A stretch of DNA of 64,000 bases from contig NZ_LJSD01000037.1 in NCBI RefSeq assembly GCF_001303895.1, forward strand, positions 345,380-409,379. Reading direction: 5' to 3'. Below are positions 1-10,206 of this stretch, one piece after another. Positions within the stretch are counted from its first letter, which is position 1. Each line of letters begins with the position of its first letter. This DNA comes from Mesorhizobium sp. 1M-11 (GTDB taxonomy: Bacteria > Pseudomonadota > Alphaproteobacteria > Rhizobiales > Rhizobiaceae). Both the position numbers and the translations under genes were made by a program. The notes under the pieces were generated by a model that was given only the letters and a program-made list of their open reading frames with translations, ran no database searches and was not told where the DNA came from.

Positions 1-126
1 GCCGTCCGATCCGGTCAGGTGCTCCTGACCGACAACCTCGGCAAGTGTCTTCGGCCGCAACCGGTCGGCCAGCGGCCGGCCGGGTGGAGCCTTCTCAACT
101 TCATCGCTTCCGAACAGATCGGCCAT
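1..126 (-). CDS. rarA: RarA (MgsA) AAA+ ATPase, N-terminal 42 codons only
   Basis: This is the 5' end of a gene that runs off the left edge of the window. Reading leftward from the ATG at 126, the protein starts MADLFGSDEVEK and continues PLADRLRPKTLAEVVGQEHL, the typical opening of replication-associated recombination protein A, a clamp-loader-like AAA+ ATPase that acts at stalled replication forks. The ATPase motifs lie outside the window. It is codirectional with the DegP-type gene at 269-1774 and separated from it by a repeat element. A degP-rarA order is common in Rhizobiales (recalled, not checked). No strong Shine-Dalgarno is visible before the ATG. Identity rests on the N-terminal motif alone but is quite distinctive. 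Confidence 0.85.
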   Translation of the reverse strand, partial: MADLFGSDEVEKAPPGRPLADRLRPKTLAEVVGQEHLTGSDG

Positions 127-155
127 GGGGCAACGTCAGGCGTGTTTCCACGCTC

Positions 156-260
156 CTTGAGCAATTCCAGGAAAAGTCTGCAACGGTTCTCCGTCCGGAA
201 TTGCGTAAAAACAAAGAGGTAGAGCGTTTCACGTCTCCGTGAAAAACGGAAACGCTCCAG
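156..260 (+). repeat. RIME-like two-hairpin intergenic repeat, copy 1
   Basis: This is one of five related copies in the window. It begins AGCAATTCCAGG and ends GGAAACGCTCCAG. It contains GCAATTCC paired with GGAATTGC, then GAGCGTTTC paired with GAAACGCTC, which gives two predicted hairpins. It fills the gap between the protease gene (stop at 269) and rarA, so a read-through rarA transcript would carry it. Its flanks (CTTG and CCAG) do not match, unlike copies 4 and 5. Confidence 0.85.
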
Positions 261-268
261 GGGCAAGC

Positions 269-1774
269 CTAATAACGTAGGACTTGCCGCAGTGTCTGCC
301 CACCCCGCTCGACCGTAAAGCGCCACCAGCGCGTGCTTTGCAGTGCAGCCTCTTCCAGGCGCTTGGCGGAATCGATGGTGACGCCGTTCACCTCGCGCAC
401 GATGTCGCCCGGCTGGAAGCCGAAATCGGACGCCGGCGACGCGCTTGCGACATCGACAAGAGCCACGCCCTTGGCGTCGCTGCGCAGGCCGAGCCGCTGA
501 GCGAGACGCGGCGAGAGTTCCGCTACCCTGGCGCCCGCGAAGGGGCTGCGCCCACGCAGCAGGATCTGCGCGGTGGTTAGCCCTTCCGGCGCGCGTTCGA
601 GCGCGATAGCCACCTGCTGTTGCTGACCCTTGGTGAGAACGCCGAACGTGGCGTTCGCGCCGATCGTCAGTGTCGCCATACGGTAGTCGAGCGCTTCTAT
701 GCCTTCAATCACTGCACCATTCAGCGTCTGGACGACGTCACCGGGCTTCAGGCCGGCCTTGGCCGCAGGGCCACCTTCGGCCACGGAGGAGACCAACGCG
801 CCACCGACCTTTTCCAACCCAAGCGATTCAGCGATCTGCGGCGTCACAGCCTCGAATTCGGCGCCGATATAGGGACGCTCGAAGAAATCACTGCCTGCCT
901 TGGCGGCCTCGGCGAAAGCGCGCACCATGTTGGCGGGAATCGCGAAGCCGATACCGATCGAACCACCGCTGCGGCTGTAGATGGCGGTGTTGATCCCAAC
1001 CAGCTGGCCGCCCATGTTGATCAGCGCACCACCGGAATTGCCGGGATTGATGGCGGCGTCGGTCTGGATGAAATAGCCGGAATCCGAAATGCCGATATGG
1101 CTGCGGGCAAGCGCTGAAACGATGCCGGAGGTCGTGGTCTGGCCAACGCCGAACGGATTGCCGATGGCCAGCACAAGATCGCCGACCTCAAGCGCATCGG
1201 AATCGCCGATCGGAACCACCGGAAACGGCTTGTCGGCAGAAATCTTCAGGACCGCGAGATCGAGCGTTTCATCCTTCAGCATGACCTTGGAGGTGAATTC
1301 GCGCCCGTCCGACGTGGCGACCTTGACCTCATCGGCGTTCTTGATGACGTGAAAATTGGTGACGACGATGCCGCTCGGATCGACCAGCACGCCGGAACCC
1401 AGCGAAGATTGCGCACGCGGCACGGAACGGCCGAAGAATTCCTCGAAGAAGGGATCGCCGTCGAAAGGCGAGCGTACCCGCGCGGTCTGCGAGGCATAGA
1501 CGTTGACCACCGCGGGCGCTGTCTGCTTGACCAGCGGCGCGAAGGAGAGCTGCACCTCCTCGCGGCCGAAGGGCACACGCTTGTCCGGGCCGGCGGTCGG
1601 GTTCTCGCCTTCGACGCCGTGCAGGAGGTCGGTCAGCACATCGGAAAGGCCGGGCTCGCTCTTGGCCGGCGGCTGCTGCGCATTCTCCTGCGCCAGCGAG
1701 CTGACCGGCCCGAAAGCGAGCGACAGCGCCGCCAAGGCGGAAAACAGAATGAGAGACAGCCTGTTAGGGCGCAT
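269..1774 (-). CDS. DegP/HtrA-type periplasmic serine protease (Do family)
   Basis: Degrades or refolds misfolded envelope proteins in the periplasm. The protein has a signal peptide (about residues 1-30), a trypsin-like domain with the triad H142 (TNFHVIK), D172 (DETLDLAVLKI) and S247 (GNSGGALIN), and two PDZ domains (about 270-355 and 385-490). At 501 aa it has the usual DegP/MucD length. I chose the ATG at 1774 because GGAGG lies 7 nt upstream. A longer frame to 1804 lacks a ribosome site and would put ten residues before the signal peptide. It is followed by a RIME-like repeat and then rarA in the same direction. Paralogue level (DegP, DegQ or MucD) cannot be settled here. Confidence 0.93.
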   Translation of the reverse strand: MRPNRLSLILFSALAALSLAFGPVSSLAQENAQQPPAKSEPGLSDVLTDLLHGVEGENPTAGPDKRVPFGREEVQLSFAPLVKQTAPAVVNVYASQTARVRSPFDGDPFFEEFFGRSVPRAQSSLGSGVLVDPSGIVVTNFHVIKNADEVKVATSDGREFTSKVMLKDETLDLAVLKISADKPFPVVPIGDSDALEVGDLVLAIGNPFGVGQTTTSGIVSALARSHIGISDSGYFIQTDAAINPGNSGGALINMGGQLVGINTAIYSRSGGSIGIGFAIPANMVRAFAEAAKAGSDFFERPYIGAEFEAVTPQIAESLGLEKVGGALVSSVAEGGPAAKAGLKPGDVVQTLNGAVIEGIEALDYRMATLTIGANATFGVLTKGQQQQVAIALERAPEGLTTAQILLRGRSPFAGARVAELSPRLAQRLGLRSDAKGVALVDVASASPASDFGFQPGDIVREVNGVTIDSAKRLEEAALQSTRWWRFTVERGGQTLRQVLRY

Positions 1775-1905
1775 ACCGAATCCTCCGAACGAGTTGGGCG
1801 TCATTTTCGCGATGAATGTGCAAAATGAAAGGCCGGATCGGCATTTCCGATCTTTTGTCGGATTTGCGATCCCGGGTCCTTCGACAGATCATATGCCACG
1901 ACAAC

Positions 1906-1956
1906 AAAACCCGCCGGCAGCCCTTTGAAAGGGTTGCCCGGCGGGTTTTCTCTATT
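1906..1956. terminator. Bidirectional rho-independent terminator between glyA and the protease gene
   Basis: AAAACCCGCCGG and its partner CCGGCGGGTTTT form a long GC-rich stem around an inner CCCTTTGAAAGGG hairpin. The + strand continues TCTATTTTTT and the - strand continues TTTTGTTG. It lies just beyond the glyA stop (1964) and upstream of the protease gene, so it ends glyA transcription. Confidence 0.88.
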
Positions 1957-1963
1957 TTTTCGT

Positions 1964-3277
1964 TCAGCCGAGATAGGGATAGAGTGGGAAGCGTCCGGTC
2001 AGTGACACCACCTTGGCCTTCACAGCAGCCTCGACGGAGGCGTTGCCCTCGTCGGAATTGGCCACCTTGAGACCGTCCAGCACCTCGGCGATCAGCTTGC
2101 CGATTTCCCGGAATTCAGCCTGGCCGAAGCCGCGCGTCGTGCCGGCCGGCGTGCCGAGACGCACACCCGAGGTGACGAACGGCTTCTCCGGATCGAACGG
2201 AATGCCATTCTTGTTGCAAGTGATGTTGGCGCGACCGAGCGCCGCTTCCGCGCGCTTGCCGGTGGCGTTCTTCGGCCGCAGGTCGACCAGCATGAGATGA
2301 TTGTCGGTGCCGCCCGAGACGATATCCAGCCCAGTTTCCTTAAGGCTCTCCGCCAGCGCCTTGGCATTGGCCACGACGTTCTGCGCATAAACCTTGAAAT
2401 CCGGCTTCAGCGCTTCGCCAAAGGCCACCGCCTTTGCAGCGATGACATGCATCAGCGGACCACCCTGCAGGCCGGGAAACACCGCCGAATTGATCTTCTT
2501 GGCGATATCCTCGTCATTGGTGAGCACCATGCCGCCGCGCGGGCCGCGCAGCGACTTGTGCGTGGTGGTGGTCACCACATGCGCATGCGGCAGCGGGCTC
2601 GGGTGTACGCCGCCCGCAACGAGCCCGGCAATATGGGCCATGTCGACCATCAGATAGGCGCCGATCGAATCGGCAATCTCGCGGAAGCGCTTCCAGTCCC
2701 AGACGCGCGAATAGGCGGTGCCGCCGGCCAGGATCAGCTTGGGCTTGTGCTGCTGAGCGAGCTTCTCGATCTCGTCCATGTCGAGCAGATGGTCGTCCTT
2801 GCGCACGCCGTAGGAGACGACCTTGAACCACTTGCCGCTCATGTTGACGGGCGAGCCGTGGGTGAGATGGCCACCGGAATTGAGGTCGAGCCCCATGAAA
2901 GTGTCGCCCGGCTGCAGCAGCGCCAGGAATACTGCCTGGTTCATCTGGCTGCCGGAATTCGGCTGAACGTTGGCGAACTTGCAGTCGAACAGCTTCTTCG
3001 CGCGCTCGATGGCCAGTTCTTCGGCCACATCGACGAACTGGCAGCCGCCGTAGTAGCGCTTGCCCGGATAACCCTCGGCATACTTGTTGGTCATGATCGA
3101 GCCCTGCGCCTCCAGGACGGCGCGCGAGACGATGTTCTCCGAGGCGATCAATTCGATCTCGTGACGCTGGCGACCGAGCTCGTTGCGGATGGAACCGAAG
3201 ATCTCCGGATCGACCTCCGCGAGCGGTGTTCCAAAGAAGGCTTCGAGAGAGTTCGAAACGGCCGTTGTTGTCGCCAT
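1964..3277 (-). CDS. glyA: Serine hydroxymethyltransferase
   Basis: Interconverts serine and glycine with tetrahydrofolate, supplying one-carbon units in the cytosol. At 437 aa it is full length. The PLP-binding lysine is K241 in [16 protein letters not shown]. Substrate- and cofactor-binding stretches such as [13 protein letters not shown] and the GGTAYSR loop are intact. The ATG at 3277 gives the expected N-terminus. It is transcribed alone and closed by the strong hairpin at 1906-1956. I looked for a glycine riboswitch in the short leader and saw none. Confidence 0.98.
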   Translation of the reverse strand: MATTTAVSNSLEAFFGTPLAEVDPEIFGSIRNELGRQRHEIELIASENIVSRAVLEAQGSIMTNKYAEGYPGKRYYGGCQFVDVAEELAIERAKKLFDCKFANVQPNSGSQMNQAVFLALLQPGDTFMGLDLNSGGHLTHGSPVNMSGKWFKVVSYGVRKDDHLLDMDEIEKLAQQHKPKLILAGGTAYSRVWDWKRFREIADSIGAYLMVDMAHIAGLVAGGVHPSPLPHAHVVTTTTHKSLRGPRGGMVLTNDEDIAKKINSAVFPGLQGGPLMHVIAAKAVAFGEALKPDFKVYAQNVVANAKALAESLKETGLDIVSGGTDNHLMLVDLRPKNATGKRAEAALGRANITCNKNGIPFDPEKPFVTSGVRLGTPAGTTRGFGQAEFREIGKLIAEVLDGLKVANSDEGNASVEAAVKAKVVSLTGRFPLYPYLG

Positions 3278-3450
3278 GGACTTGGGATCCTCACAGTCGG
3301 AAAAGACATGGCGCCATTAACACAGTTGTCCCGGCCCTGCCACGTTTACGCTGCGAAATCCTCTGGCCGGATCGCGCCGTTTCTTTGAACCGCCAAGCCC
3401 GGCAAAACCAGGCGAGTCAGGTACCCTTGGTTCGCCCTTGCCAATCACAC

Positions 3451-3477
3451 AATCTGATTGCAAAATGCAATCAGATT
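3451..3477. promoter_or_regulatory. Perfect 12-bp inverted repeat upstream of the RibD-like reductase
   Basis: AATCTGATTGCA and TGCAATCAGATT are exact reverse complements separated by AAA. The palindrome ends immediately before the GGAGAAAG ribosome site of the gene starting at 3488. It could be an operator or an mRNA hairpin that masks translation. No regulator gene is adjacent. Confidence 0.6.
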
Positions 3478-3487
3478 GGAGAAAGCT

Positions 3488-4033
3488 ATGGCCACGATGA
3501 TCTTCGGCATGATGGCGTCACTGGACGGCTACATCACTGGACCGGAAGGCGGTCCGCAACTGCCAGTGCCGGAAGCGCCACTGCACCGATATTTCAACCA
3601 GTTGATGCAGGGCACCGAGATCAGCGTCTGCGGCCGCAAGCTTTATCATGTGATGCGCTACTGGGAAGAAGATCAGGCTGATTGGCCTGACGAGGCGCGA
3701 GAATTCGCGCCGTTGTGGCGCGCGACACCCAAGCTCGTCTGCTCCACGACGCTGCGCGAAGTCGGCCCGAATGCAAGGCTGGTCAGCGAAGATGCCGTCG
3801 GAGCGCTGAAGCATCTCAAAGATGAGACAGAAGGTATCATCGATGTCGGCGGCGCCGAGCTCGCCGCTAGCCTGGAGGGGCTGGGCCTGATCGACGAGTA
3901 CCACCTTTACATCTACCCTGTGGTGCTTGGCGGCGGCAAACCGTTCTTCGCCGGCACGACGCCGAAACTCCGGTTCCTCGGGCAGCAAATCCTGCCGCAG
4001 GATGTCGTGCTTTTGCGCTATGCTGCGGCTTGA
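3488..4033 (+). CDS. RibD C-terminal/dihydrofolate reductase-like protein
   Basis: A stand-alone NADPH-dependent reductase fold of the RibD-C/DHFR-like superfamily (181 aa). Visible hallmarks are the N-terminal MIFGMMASLDGYITGPEGG strand-loop, a central VCSTTLREV segment, IIDVGGAELAASL (nucleotide-binding loop) and LYIYPVVLGGGKPFF near the C-terminus. The start at 3488 is set by GGAGAAAG; a longer frame from 3458 would start inside the palindrome. Members of this family are often annotated only as dihydrofolate reductase family protein and their substrates are usually unknown. The gene stands alone. Family assignment is sure, function is not. Confidence 0.88.
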   Translation: MATMIFGMMASLDGYITGPEGGPQLPVPEAPLHRYFNQLMQGTEISVCGRKLYHVMRYWEEDQADWPDEAREFAPLWRATPKLVCSTTLREVGPNARLVSEDAVGALKHLKDETEGIIDVGGAELAASLEGLGLIDEYHLYIYPVVLGGGKPFFAGTTPKLRFLGQQILPQDVVLLRYAAA

Positions 4034-4364
4034 TCGGCCCGCAGCCCGCTTGCATCGACACGCAGCCGCGTTTATCTAGGCCAAGCAACCGTCGAGAAGA
4101 AAGGAGGGCTGCGTGTTCAGACATGATCAACACCGTCAGCGTGGCCCGATCCAGGCCCTGCAAATGCGTTTGCAGGGCTGACCAAGAGACGATCGCACCT
4201 AAGCATCTCTACCTGGTCTGCCCCAAGGGGTAGCGCGACACCGGCTCAATGCCGGCCTGTTCGCCCATCGTTGCAACAACGAGCCAACGCAATCCGGTAC
4301 GACCTGCCTGGCATCGGACATGCCCGGCCACCGGCGAAGCTCGCGACAGACCAGAGAACACCCA
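4034..4364. other. Gene-free interval with one strong hairpin
   Basis: No convincing coding frame is seen. The only structure is GCCCTGCAAA paired with TTTGCAGGGC around TGCG at 4155-4178, a 10-bp perfect stem without a following T-run. It may end the transcript of the upstream reductase gene or act as a binding site, but neither role can be shown. Confidence 0.5.
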
Positions 4365-5894
<1,530 letters not shown>

Positions 5895-5896
5895 AG

Positions 5897-5992
5897 CTAG
5901 AGCAATTCCAGGAAAAGTGCGTGACGGCTTTTCGTCCGGAATTGCGTAAAAACAAGGAGTTAGAGCGTTTCCGTGAACGGAGACGCTCTAAC
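5897..5992 (+). repeat. RIME-like repeat, copy 2, doubling as intergenic hairpin
   Basis: Begins CTAGAGCAATTCCAGG and ends in the stem GTTAGAGCGT / ACGCTCTAAC (5959-5992, tight loop). It lies between the converging ABC-F and antiporter genes, where its second hairpin may serve as a transcription barrier. The second hairpin is shorter than in copies 1, 4 and 5. Confidence 0.85.
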
Positions 5993-6005
5993 TGGGCGGA
6001 CGCCG

Positions 6006-7691
6006 TTATTTCCTGGCGCCCGCCTTTTTTGCGGACGGCTTTTTCGAACTGGCCCGCTTGTTCGCTTGCTGGCGAGCGTTCAGCGCTTGATTGAGCATCA
6101 CCTCACCGGCCACCGCGCGCATGGTGGTCTCGTCGATCTTGCGTTCGCGCAGGAGTCCTCGCAGGGCGGCCTGCTCGGCGGTGAAAGCAGCGTCCAGCAT
6201 CGACTGCAAGGCCGGCTGTATGTCCTTCACGGTCGTATCCTCCTCCTCTCCCGCAACGATGCGTTGTCGATAGGCCGGGATGAGTTGCTGCGCGGCGGCC
6301 AAACGCGCCTCATAGAGTGCGGGGGTCGCGCGCGCCTCATCCACCATCTGTTCGATGCGCGCAATCGCTGCCTCCGCCGCGACCTGTCGCGCCATCCTTT
6401 CCTCGATGGCGCTCTCCTCGTCCTCGTCCAGCGGGATGCCACGCGCCACGATCGGCAGCGTCACGCTGGCCAGCACAAGCGAGCAGATGATGACGCCGGC
6501 GGCGATGAAAATCACGAGATCGCGCGCCGGAAATGGTGGACCATTCTCGGAGATGACGAGCGGAAGCGAGAGAATACCAGCGAGGGTGATTGCGCCACGC
6601 ACACCGGCCAATGTCATGACCAGCTTCAACCGCGTGGTGAGCCTGAATGTCTTGTGGCCGCGCCAGCGCTCGACGATACCCCGCGCCGTCGACCCGAAGA
6701 CGATCCAGGCGAAGCGGATGGCAAGCAGGATAAGTGTCAGCGTCATCACCGCCAGCACCGGCTCCCAGACCGTGCCGTAGAGCGACAGTTCCGGCGGCAC
6801 GTTGCGGATGATGGTCGGCAATTGCAGGCCGAGCAGCAGGAAGATGACGCCATTGAAGGTAAACGACAGCATCTCGATCAGCGCCATGTTCTGCATGCGC
6901 GCCGGAAACGACAGTGAGCCGAACAAGCCGGCGCGGGCGATAAAGAGACCGGCAGTCACTGCCGCCAGGATGCCGGAAAGATGGAATTTTTCGGCCAGAA
7001 GATAGGCTGCGAAAGGCAGCAGGATCAAAATGACCACCTCCACCTCCGGTCGAACGTCGCCGATCTTGGCGACGATACGCAGCACCTTGGCCGTCGCCCA
7101 CAGTGTCGCAAAACCGGCCAGCGCACCGCCGGCTGCGACCAGCACGAATGTCAGGGCCGTTTCGCCGAGCGAGAACTGGCCGGTGAGTGCGGCAGCGACC
7201 GCGAACCGCAACACGACAAGGCCGGAGGCATCATTGAGCAGCGACTCGCCTTCCAGGATGTGGCGCACGCGTGCCGGAACCAGATCGCGCCCGACAATGG
7301 ACGAAACCGCGACCGCATCGGTCGGCGAGAGCACGGCGGCAAGCGCGAAGGCGACAGGCAGCGGCACCTGCGGCAGCAGCCAGTTCAGCGCATAACCGAA
7401 GACCACGACGGTGAAGAAGACGAGACCGAAAGCCAGGCCGAAGATGCGCGGCGCAAGCTCGGCGAATTCGCGCTTCGGCAGCATGATGCCGTCTATGAAC
7501 AACAGCGGCGGTACGAATACCAGAAGAAACAGCTCCGGCTCGAGCTCAACCCGCAATCCATCGATCGGCCATGCCAGCAGAACACCCAGCCCGATCTGGA
7601 TGATCGGCAAAGGCAATGGCAGGAAGCGCACCAGCACGCCGGATGCGGCGACCAGCACCAGAAGCAACAGAATCAGGGTCGCGACGGCCAA
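6006..7691 (-). CDS. Na+/H+ antiporter, CPA1 (NhaP-like) family
   Basis: An inner-membrane cation/proton exchanger for sodium and pH homeostasis, about 561 aa. The first ~400 residues contain about 12 hydrophobic segments. Family signatures are SPTDAVAVSSIVGRD, the ILEGESLLNDASGLVV segment with the essential acidic residues, and GVRGAITLAG. The C-terminal ~150 residues are cytoplasmic, charged and end in a Lys/Ala-rich tail. I chose TTG at 7691 because GGAG lies 6 nt before it and hydrophobic segment 1 starts right after. The open frame continues to 7868 but that extension (Arg/Cys-rich) is not protein-like. Converges on the ABC-F gene with repeat copy 2 between. Confidence 0.92.
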   Translation of the reverse strand: MAVATLILLLLVLVAASGVLVRFLPLPLPIIQIGLGVLLAWPIDGLRVELEPELFLLVFVPPLLFIDGIMLPKREFAELAPRIFGLAFGLVFFTVVVFGYALNWLLPQVPLPVAFALAAVLSPTDAVAVSSIVGRDLVPARVRHILEGESLLNDASGLVVLRFAVAAALTGQFSLGETALTFVLVAAGGALAGFATLWATAKVLRIVAKIGDVRPEVEVVILILLPFAAYLLAEKFHLSGILAAVTAGLFIARAGLFGSLSFPARMQNMALIEMLSFTFNGVIFLLLGLQLPTIIRNVPPELSLYGTVWEPVLAVMTLTLILLAIRFAWIVFGSTARGIVERWRGHKTFRLTTRLKLVMTLAGVRGAITLAGILSLPLVISENGPPFPARDLVIFIAAGVIICSLVLASVTLPIVARGIPLDEDEESAIEERMARQVAAEAAIARIEQMVDEARATPALYEARLAAAQQLIPAYRQRIVAGEEEDTTVKDIQPALQSMLDAAFTAEQAALRGLLRERKIDETTMRAVAGEVMLNQALNARQQANKRASSKKPSAKKAGARK

Positions 7692-7874
7692 GCATTTCTC
7701 CAACAGTGACCGGTCCGACCTAGACCGTTTGGCATGACGAGGAAAGCTCAAGGAACAACGGCACCGACTTTCCTCATGTTTTCGGCAAAGGGCTCGAAGC
7801 CCGTTTCCTTTTTCCACCCAATGGCTTGAACCTGCACGATGATTCAAGTTCTCAACTCGAGCAGCCAATCCGCT

Positions 7875-8777
7875 CTAGACCTCGCCTCTCCGAAAAGTGC
7901 GGACATGGTCCACGAGCGCCCGCAGCTTTAACGGCTGGCGATGGCGCCTTGGAAAATAGAGATAGAACCCGGCGAAGGGCGGGCAATAGTCTTCCAGAAG
8001 CGGCACCAACTCGCCGCGTGCAAAATAGGGTTCGAACGTGTCCACCATGCCGAAAGTGATGCCCGCGCCGGCACAAGCCATGCGGATCATCATGCCCATC
8101 TCGTTGGTAGTCATCACCGGCTCGACCGCCAGTTCGAAATCACGGCCGTTTTCGGTGAACTCCCAGCGATATGGTGCTGCATCGGGCCGCGGTCGCCAGC
8201 CTATGCAGACATGATCCACCAGATCGCGCGGATGAAGTGGCCGGTCATACCGGGACAGATAGCCGGGCGAAGCGACAGCACATTGCCGCTGTTCCGCTGA
8301 AACCGGCACCGCGACCATATCCTGTTCGATCACCTCGCCCAACCTGACACCGGCGTCGTAACCCTCGGCGACGATATCGAACTCAGCGTCTGTGATGGTG
8401 ATATCCAGCCTCACCTGCGGGTGGGCAGCGAGGAAAGCGGCAAGCAACGGCCCGGAAATGAAACGTTCGGCAATCGAGGACACGGCAACCTTCAGCAGGC
8501 CGGAGGGACGCATTTGCGTCTCGCGAACCGCCTGCACGGCCTCGGTTATGTCCAGCGCTGACGGTCTGACCATGTCGTAGAACATCTCCCCGGCCTCCGT
8601 CAGGCTGACGCTGCGGGTGGTCCGCTGCACCAGTGCGGTGCCGATCCGATCCTCAAGCCGTTGCAATGCCTGGCTCACGGCCGAGCGGGTGACGCCAAGG
8701 CGCTCTCCCGCGAGGCGGAAATTGCGCACTTCCGCCACGGCCAGGAACACCGAAATGCCTTCGAAATCATCCACCAT
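7875..8777 (-). CDS. LysR family transcriptional regulator
   Basis: 300 aa: an N-terminal winged helix-turn-helix (FRLAGERLGVTRSAVSQALQRLE, about residues 20-42, with the expected ARLxV-type recognition helix) and a periplasmic-binding-like effector domain (about 90-295). It resembles the CrgA/AaeR-like group of LysR proteins that often sit beside oxidoreductase genes. It is divergent from the Atu4866-family gene (8908) and the SDR gene (9309), which are the natural candidate targets. The intergenic 8778-8907 should hold the shared control region. Effector unknown. Confidence 0.93.
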   Translation of the reverse strand: MVDDFEGISVFLAVAEVRNFRLAGERLGVTRSAVSQALQRLEDRIGTALVQRTTRSVSLTEAGEMFYDMVRPSALDITEAVQAVRETQMRPSGLLKVAVSSIAERFISGPLLAAFLAAHPQVRLDITITDAEFDIVAEGYDAGVRLGEVIEQDMVAVPVSAEQRQCAVASPGYLSRYDRPLHPRDLVDHVCIGWRPRPDAAPYRWEFTENGRDFELAVEPVMTTNEMGMMIRMACAGAGITFGMVDTFEPYFARGELVPLLEDYCPPFAGFYLYFPRRHRQPLKLRALVDHVRTFRRGEV

Positions 8778-8907
8778 TGGTTAGCATTACTAACCAAGCT
8801 GTTTCGCATTGGCAAGTCGATCACGCCAATCAACGCTCCTATGTTCTCCGTACCAGTCAGGACGTAAGCAACGTCGCATGACGCAAGGCTGAACCGGAGA
8901 TCGAACG

Positions 8908-9267
8908 ATGACGGCACGCAGCAAAGGACATGTCTTGCCCTTCCTGATCCTGGCGGCACTTTCGGCGCCGCCGGCACAGGCATCCGAAAGCACCGTCAAC
9001 TCAAGCAACCAGGTCGAGGAACGACAGATGACACAACATCCCTATGTCGGCATGTGGGTGACCGATGATGGCCGGATCCGCCACGAACTGCTGCCCGACG
9101 GGCGCTATGACGAAGCGCGCGGCAGCAGGCAAAGCGCCTATCGGGGCCGCTACGAAGTGACCGGCACCCATATCGAATACTGGGACGACACCGGCTTCAC
9201 CGCCGACGGCGACTTCGTCGACGAAAACACCCTCCACCACGGCGGCATGATCCTGCGCCGCCAATGA
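8908..9267 (+). CDS. Atu4866-family small protein
   Basis: The 119-aa frame has a hydrophobic signal-like N-terminus (about 1-26) followed by the compact Atu4866 domain (about 41-119), recognisable from YVGMWVTDDGRIRHELLPDG and HIEYWDDTGFTADGDF. The family is known mainly from one Agrobacterium structure; its role is unresolved. A second ATG at 9028, with GAGGAACG upstream, begins exactly at the domain (MTQHPYVGMW) and matches the ~80-aa length of the namesake protein, so a cytosolic short form is a real alternative. It is followed at 41 bp by an SDR gene and divergent from a LysR regulator, suggesting a co-regulated pair. Confidence 0.82.
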   Translation: MTARSKGHVLPFLILAALSAPPAQASESTVNSSNQVEERQMTQHPYVGMWVTDDGRIRHELLPDGRYDEARGSRQSAYRGRYEVTGTHIEYWDDTGFTADGDFVDENTLHHGGMILRRQ

Positions 9268-9308
9268 ATGCCGAGAGACGACCGGCTCTCGGCTGAAAGG
9301 AATCCACC

Positions 9309-10151
9309 ATGACGACGACCAATCCCGTATGGTTCATCACCGGAGCATCCTCCGGGCTCGGCAAGGCGCTCGCCGAAGCAGTGCTGGAACGCGGCTGGCG
9401 CGCCGCGATAACCGCCCGTAGTCCCGATGCTTTAACCGCTTTGGCATCCAGGCACGGTGAACGCGCACTCGCCTTGCAACTTGACGTCACCGACAAGGCT
9501 TCAATCGAGCGGGCCGTTTCAACCGCAGAGGCAAAATTCGGCGTGATCGACGTACTGGTCAACAATGCAGGCTATGGCTATCTGGCCGCCATAGAGGAAG
9601 GCGCTGATCGCGAAATCCGCGACCAGTTCGAAACGAACGTCTTCGGCCTTGTCTCTGTCACGAAGCGCATCCTGCCTGGCATGCGCAACCGCCGCCGGGG
9701 ACACATCTTCAACGTCTCGTCGCTCGGCGGTCTCGTGGCCTTCGCCGCTACCGGCTACTACCACGCCTCGAAATTTGCTGTCGAAGCGCTTTCGGAATCG
9801 CTTTCACATGAGGTCAAGCCGCTCGGGATCAGCGTGACCATCCTCGAACCCGGCGCGTTCCGCACCGACTGGGCTGGCCGCTCGATGGTCGAATCCGAGA
9901 CGATCATCGACGACTATGCCGAAACGGCTGGGAAGCGCCGTGAAGCGACCCGCGCCGTGTCAGGCAGGCAACCCGGCGACCCGGTGCGCGCGGCCACGGC
10001 GATCATCTCGGCATTCGAAGCAAGCGAACCGCCCTTGCGGCTCTTGCTCGGCGCCGCCGCCCTGAAGATCGCCCGACAGCGGCTCGATGTGCTGCGGGAG
10101 AATTTCGACGCCTGGGCCGAAACGACGCTCAGCGCAGACTTCCCTGATTAA
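9309..10151 (+). CDS. Short-chain dehydrogenase/reductase (classical SDR)
   Basis: 280 aa, cytosolic NAD(P)-dependent oxidoreductase. The Rossmann motif TGASSGLGKA (about 10-19), LDVTD, VNNAGYGY, the catalytic Ser in NVSSLGG and the YxxxK pair in YYHASKF are all present. AAITARS after beta-2 suggests NADP preference. GAAGG-type ribosome site precedes the ATG (CTGAAAGGAATCCACC). Forms a probable two-gene unit with the Atu4866-family gene, divergent from a LysR regulator. Substrate cannot be predicted. Confidence 0.93.
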   Translation: MTTTNPVWFITGASSGLGKALAEAVLERGWRAAITARSPDALTALASRHGERALALQLDVTDKASIERAVSTAEAKFGVIDVLVNNAGYGYLAAIEEGADREIRDQFETNVFGLVSVTKRILPGMRNRRRGHIFNVSSLGGLVAFAATGYYHASKFAVEALSESLSHEVKPLGISVTILEPGAFRTDWAGRSMVESETIIDDYAETAGKRREATRAVSGRQPGDPVRAATAIISAFEASEPPLRLLLGAAALKIARQRLDVLRENFDAWAETTLSADFPD

Positions 10152-10206
10152 TCCGCACGTCACCACGCCCGGATATGCGCCGGGCTGACGCAAGGCGAGA
10201 GACCTG

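Noticed and set aside
3278..3450. Possible glycine riboswitch upstream of glyA
   Set aside because: I looked for the tandem aptamer pattern and conserved GGAGAG-type cores in the glyA leader and found none; the region is only about 170 bp.
4155..4178. Hairpin GCCCTGCAAA/TTTGCAGGGC as a rho-independent terminator
   Set aside because: There is no T-run after the stem on either strand. It is kept only as an unexplained hairpin in the gap entry.
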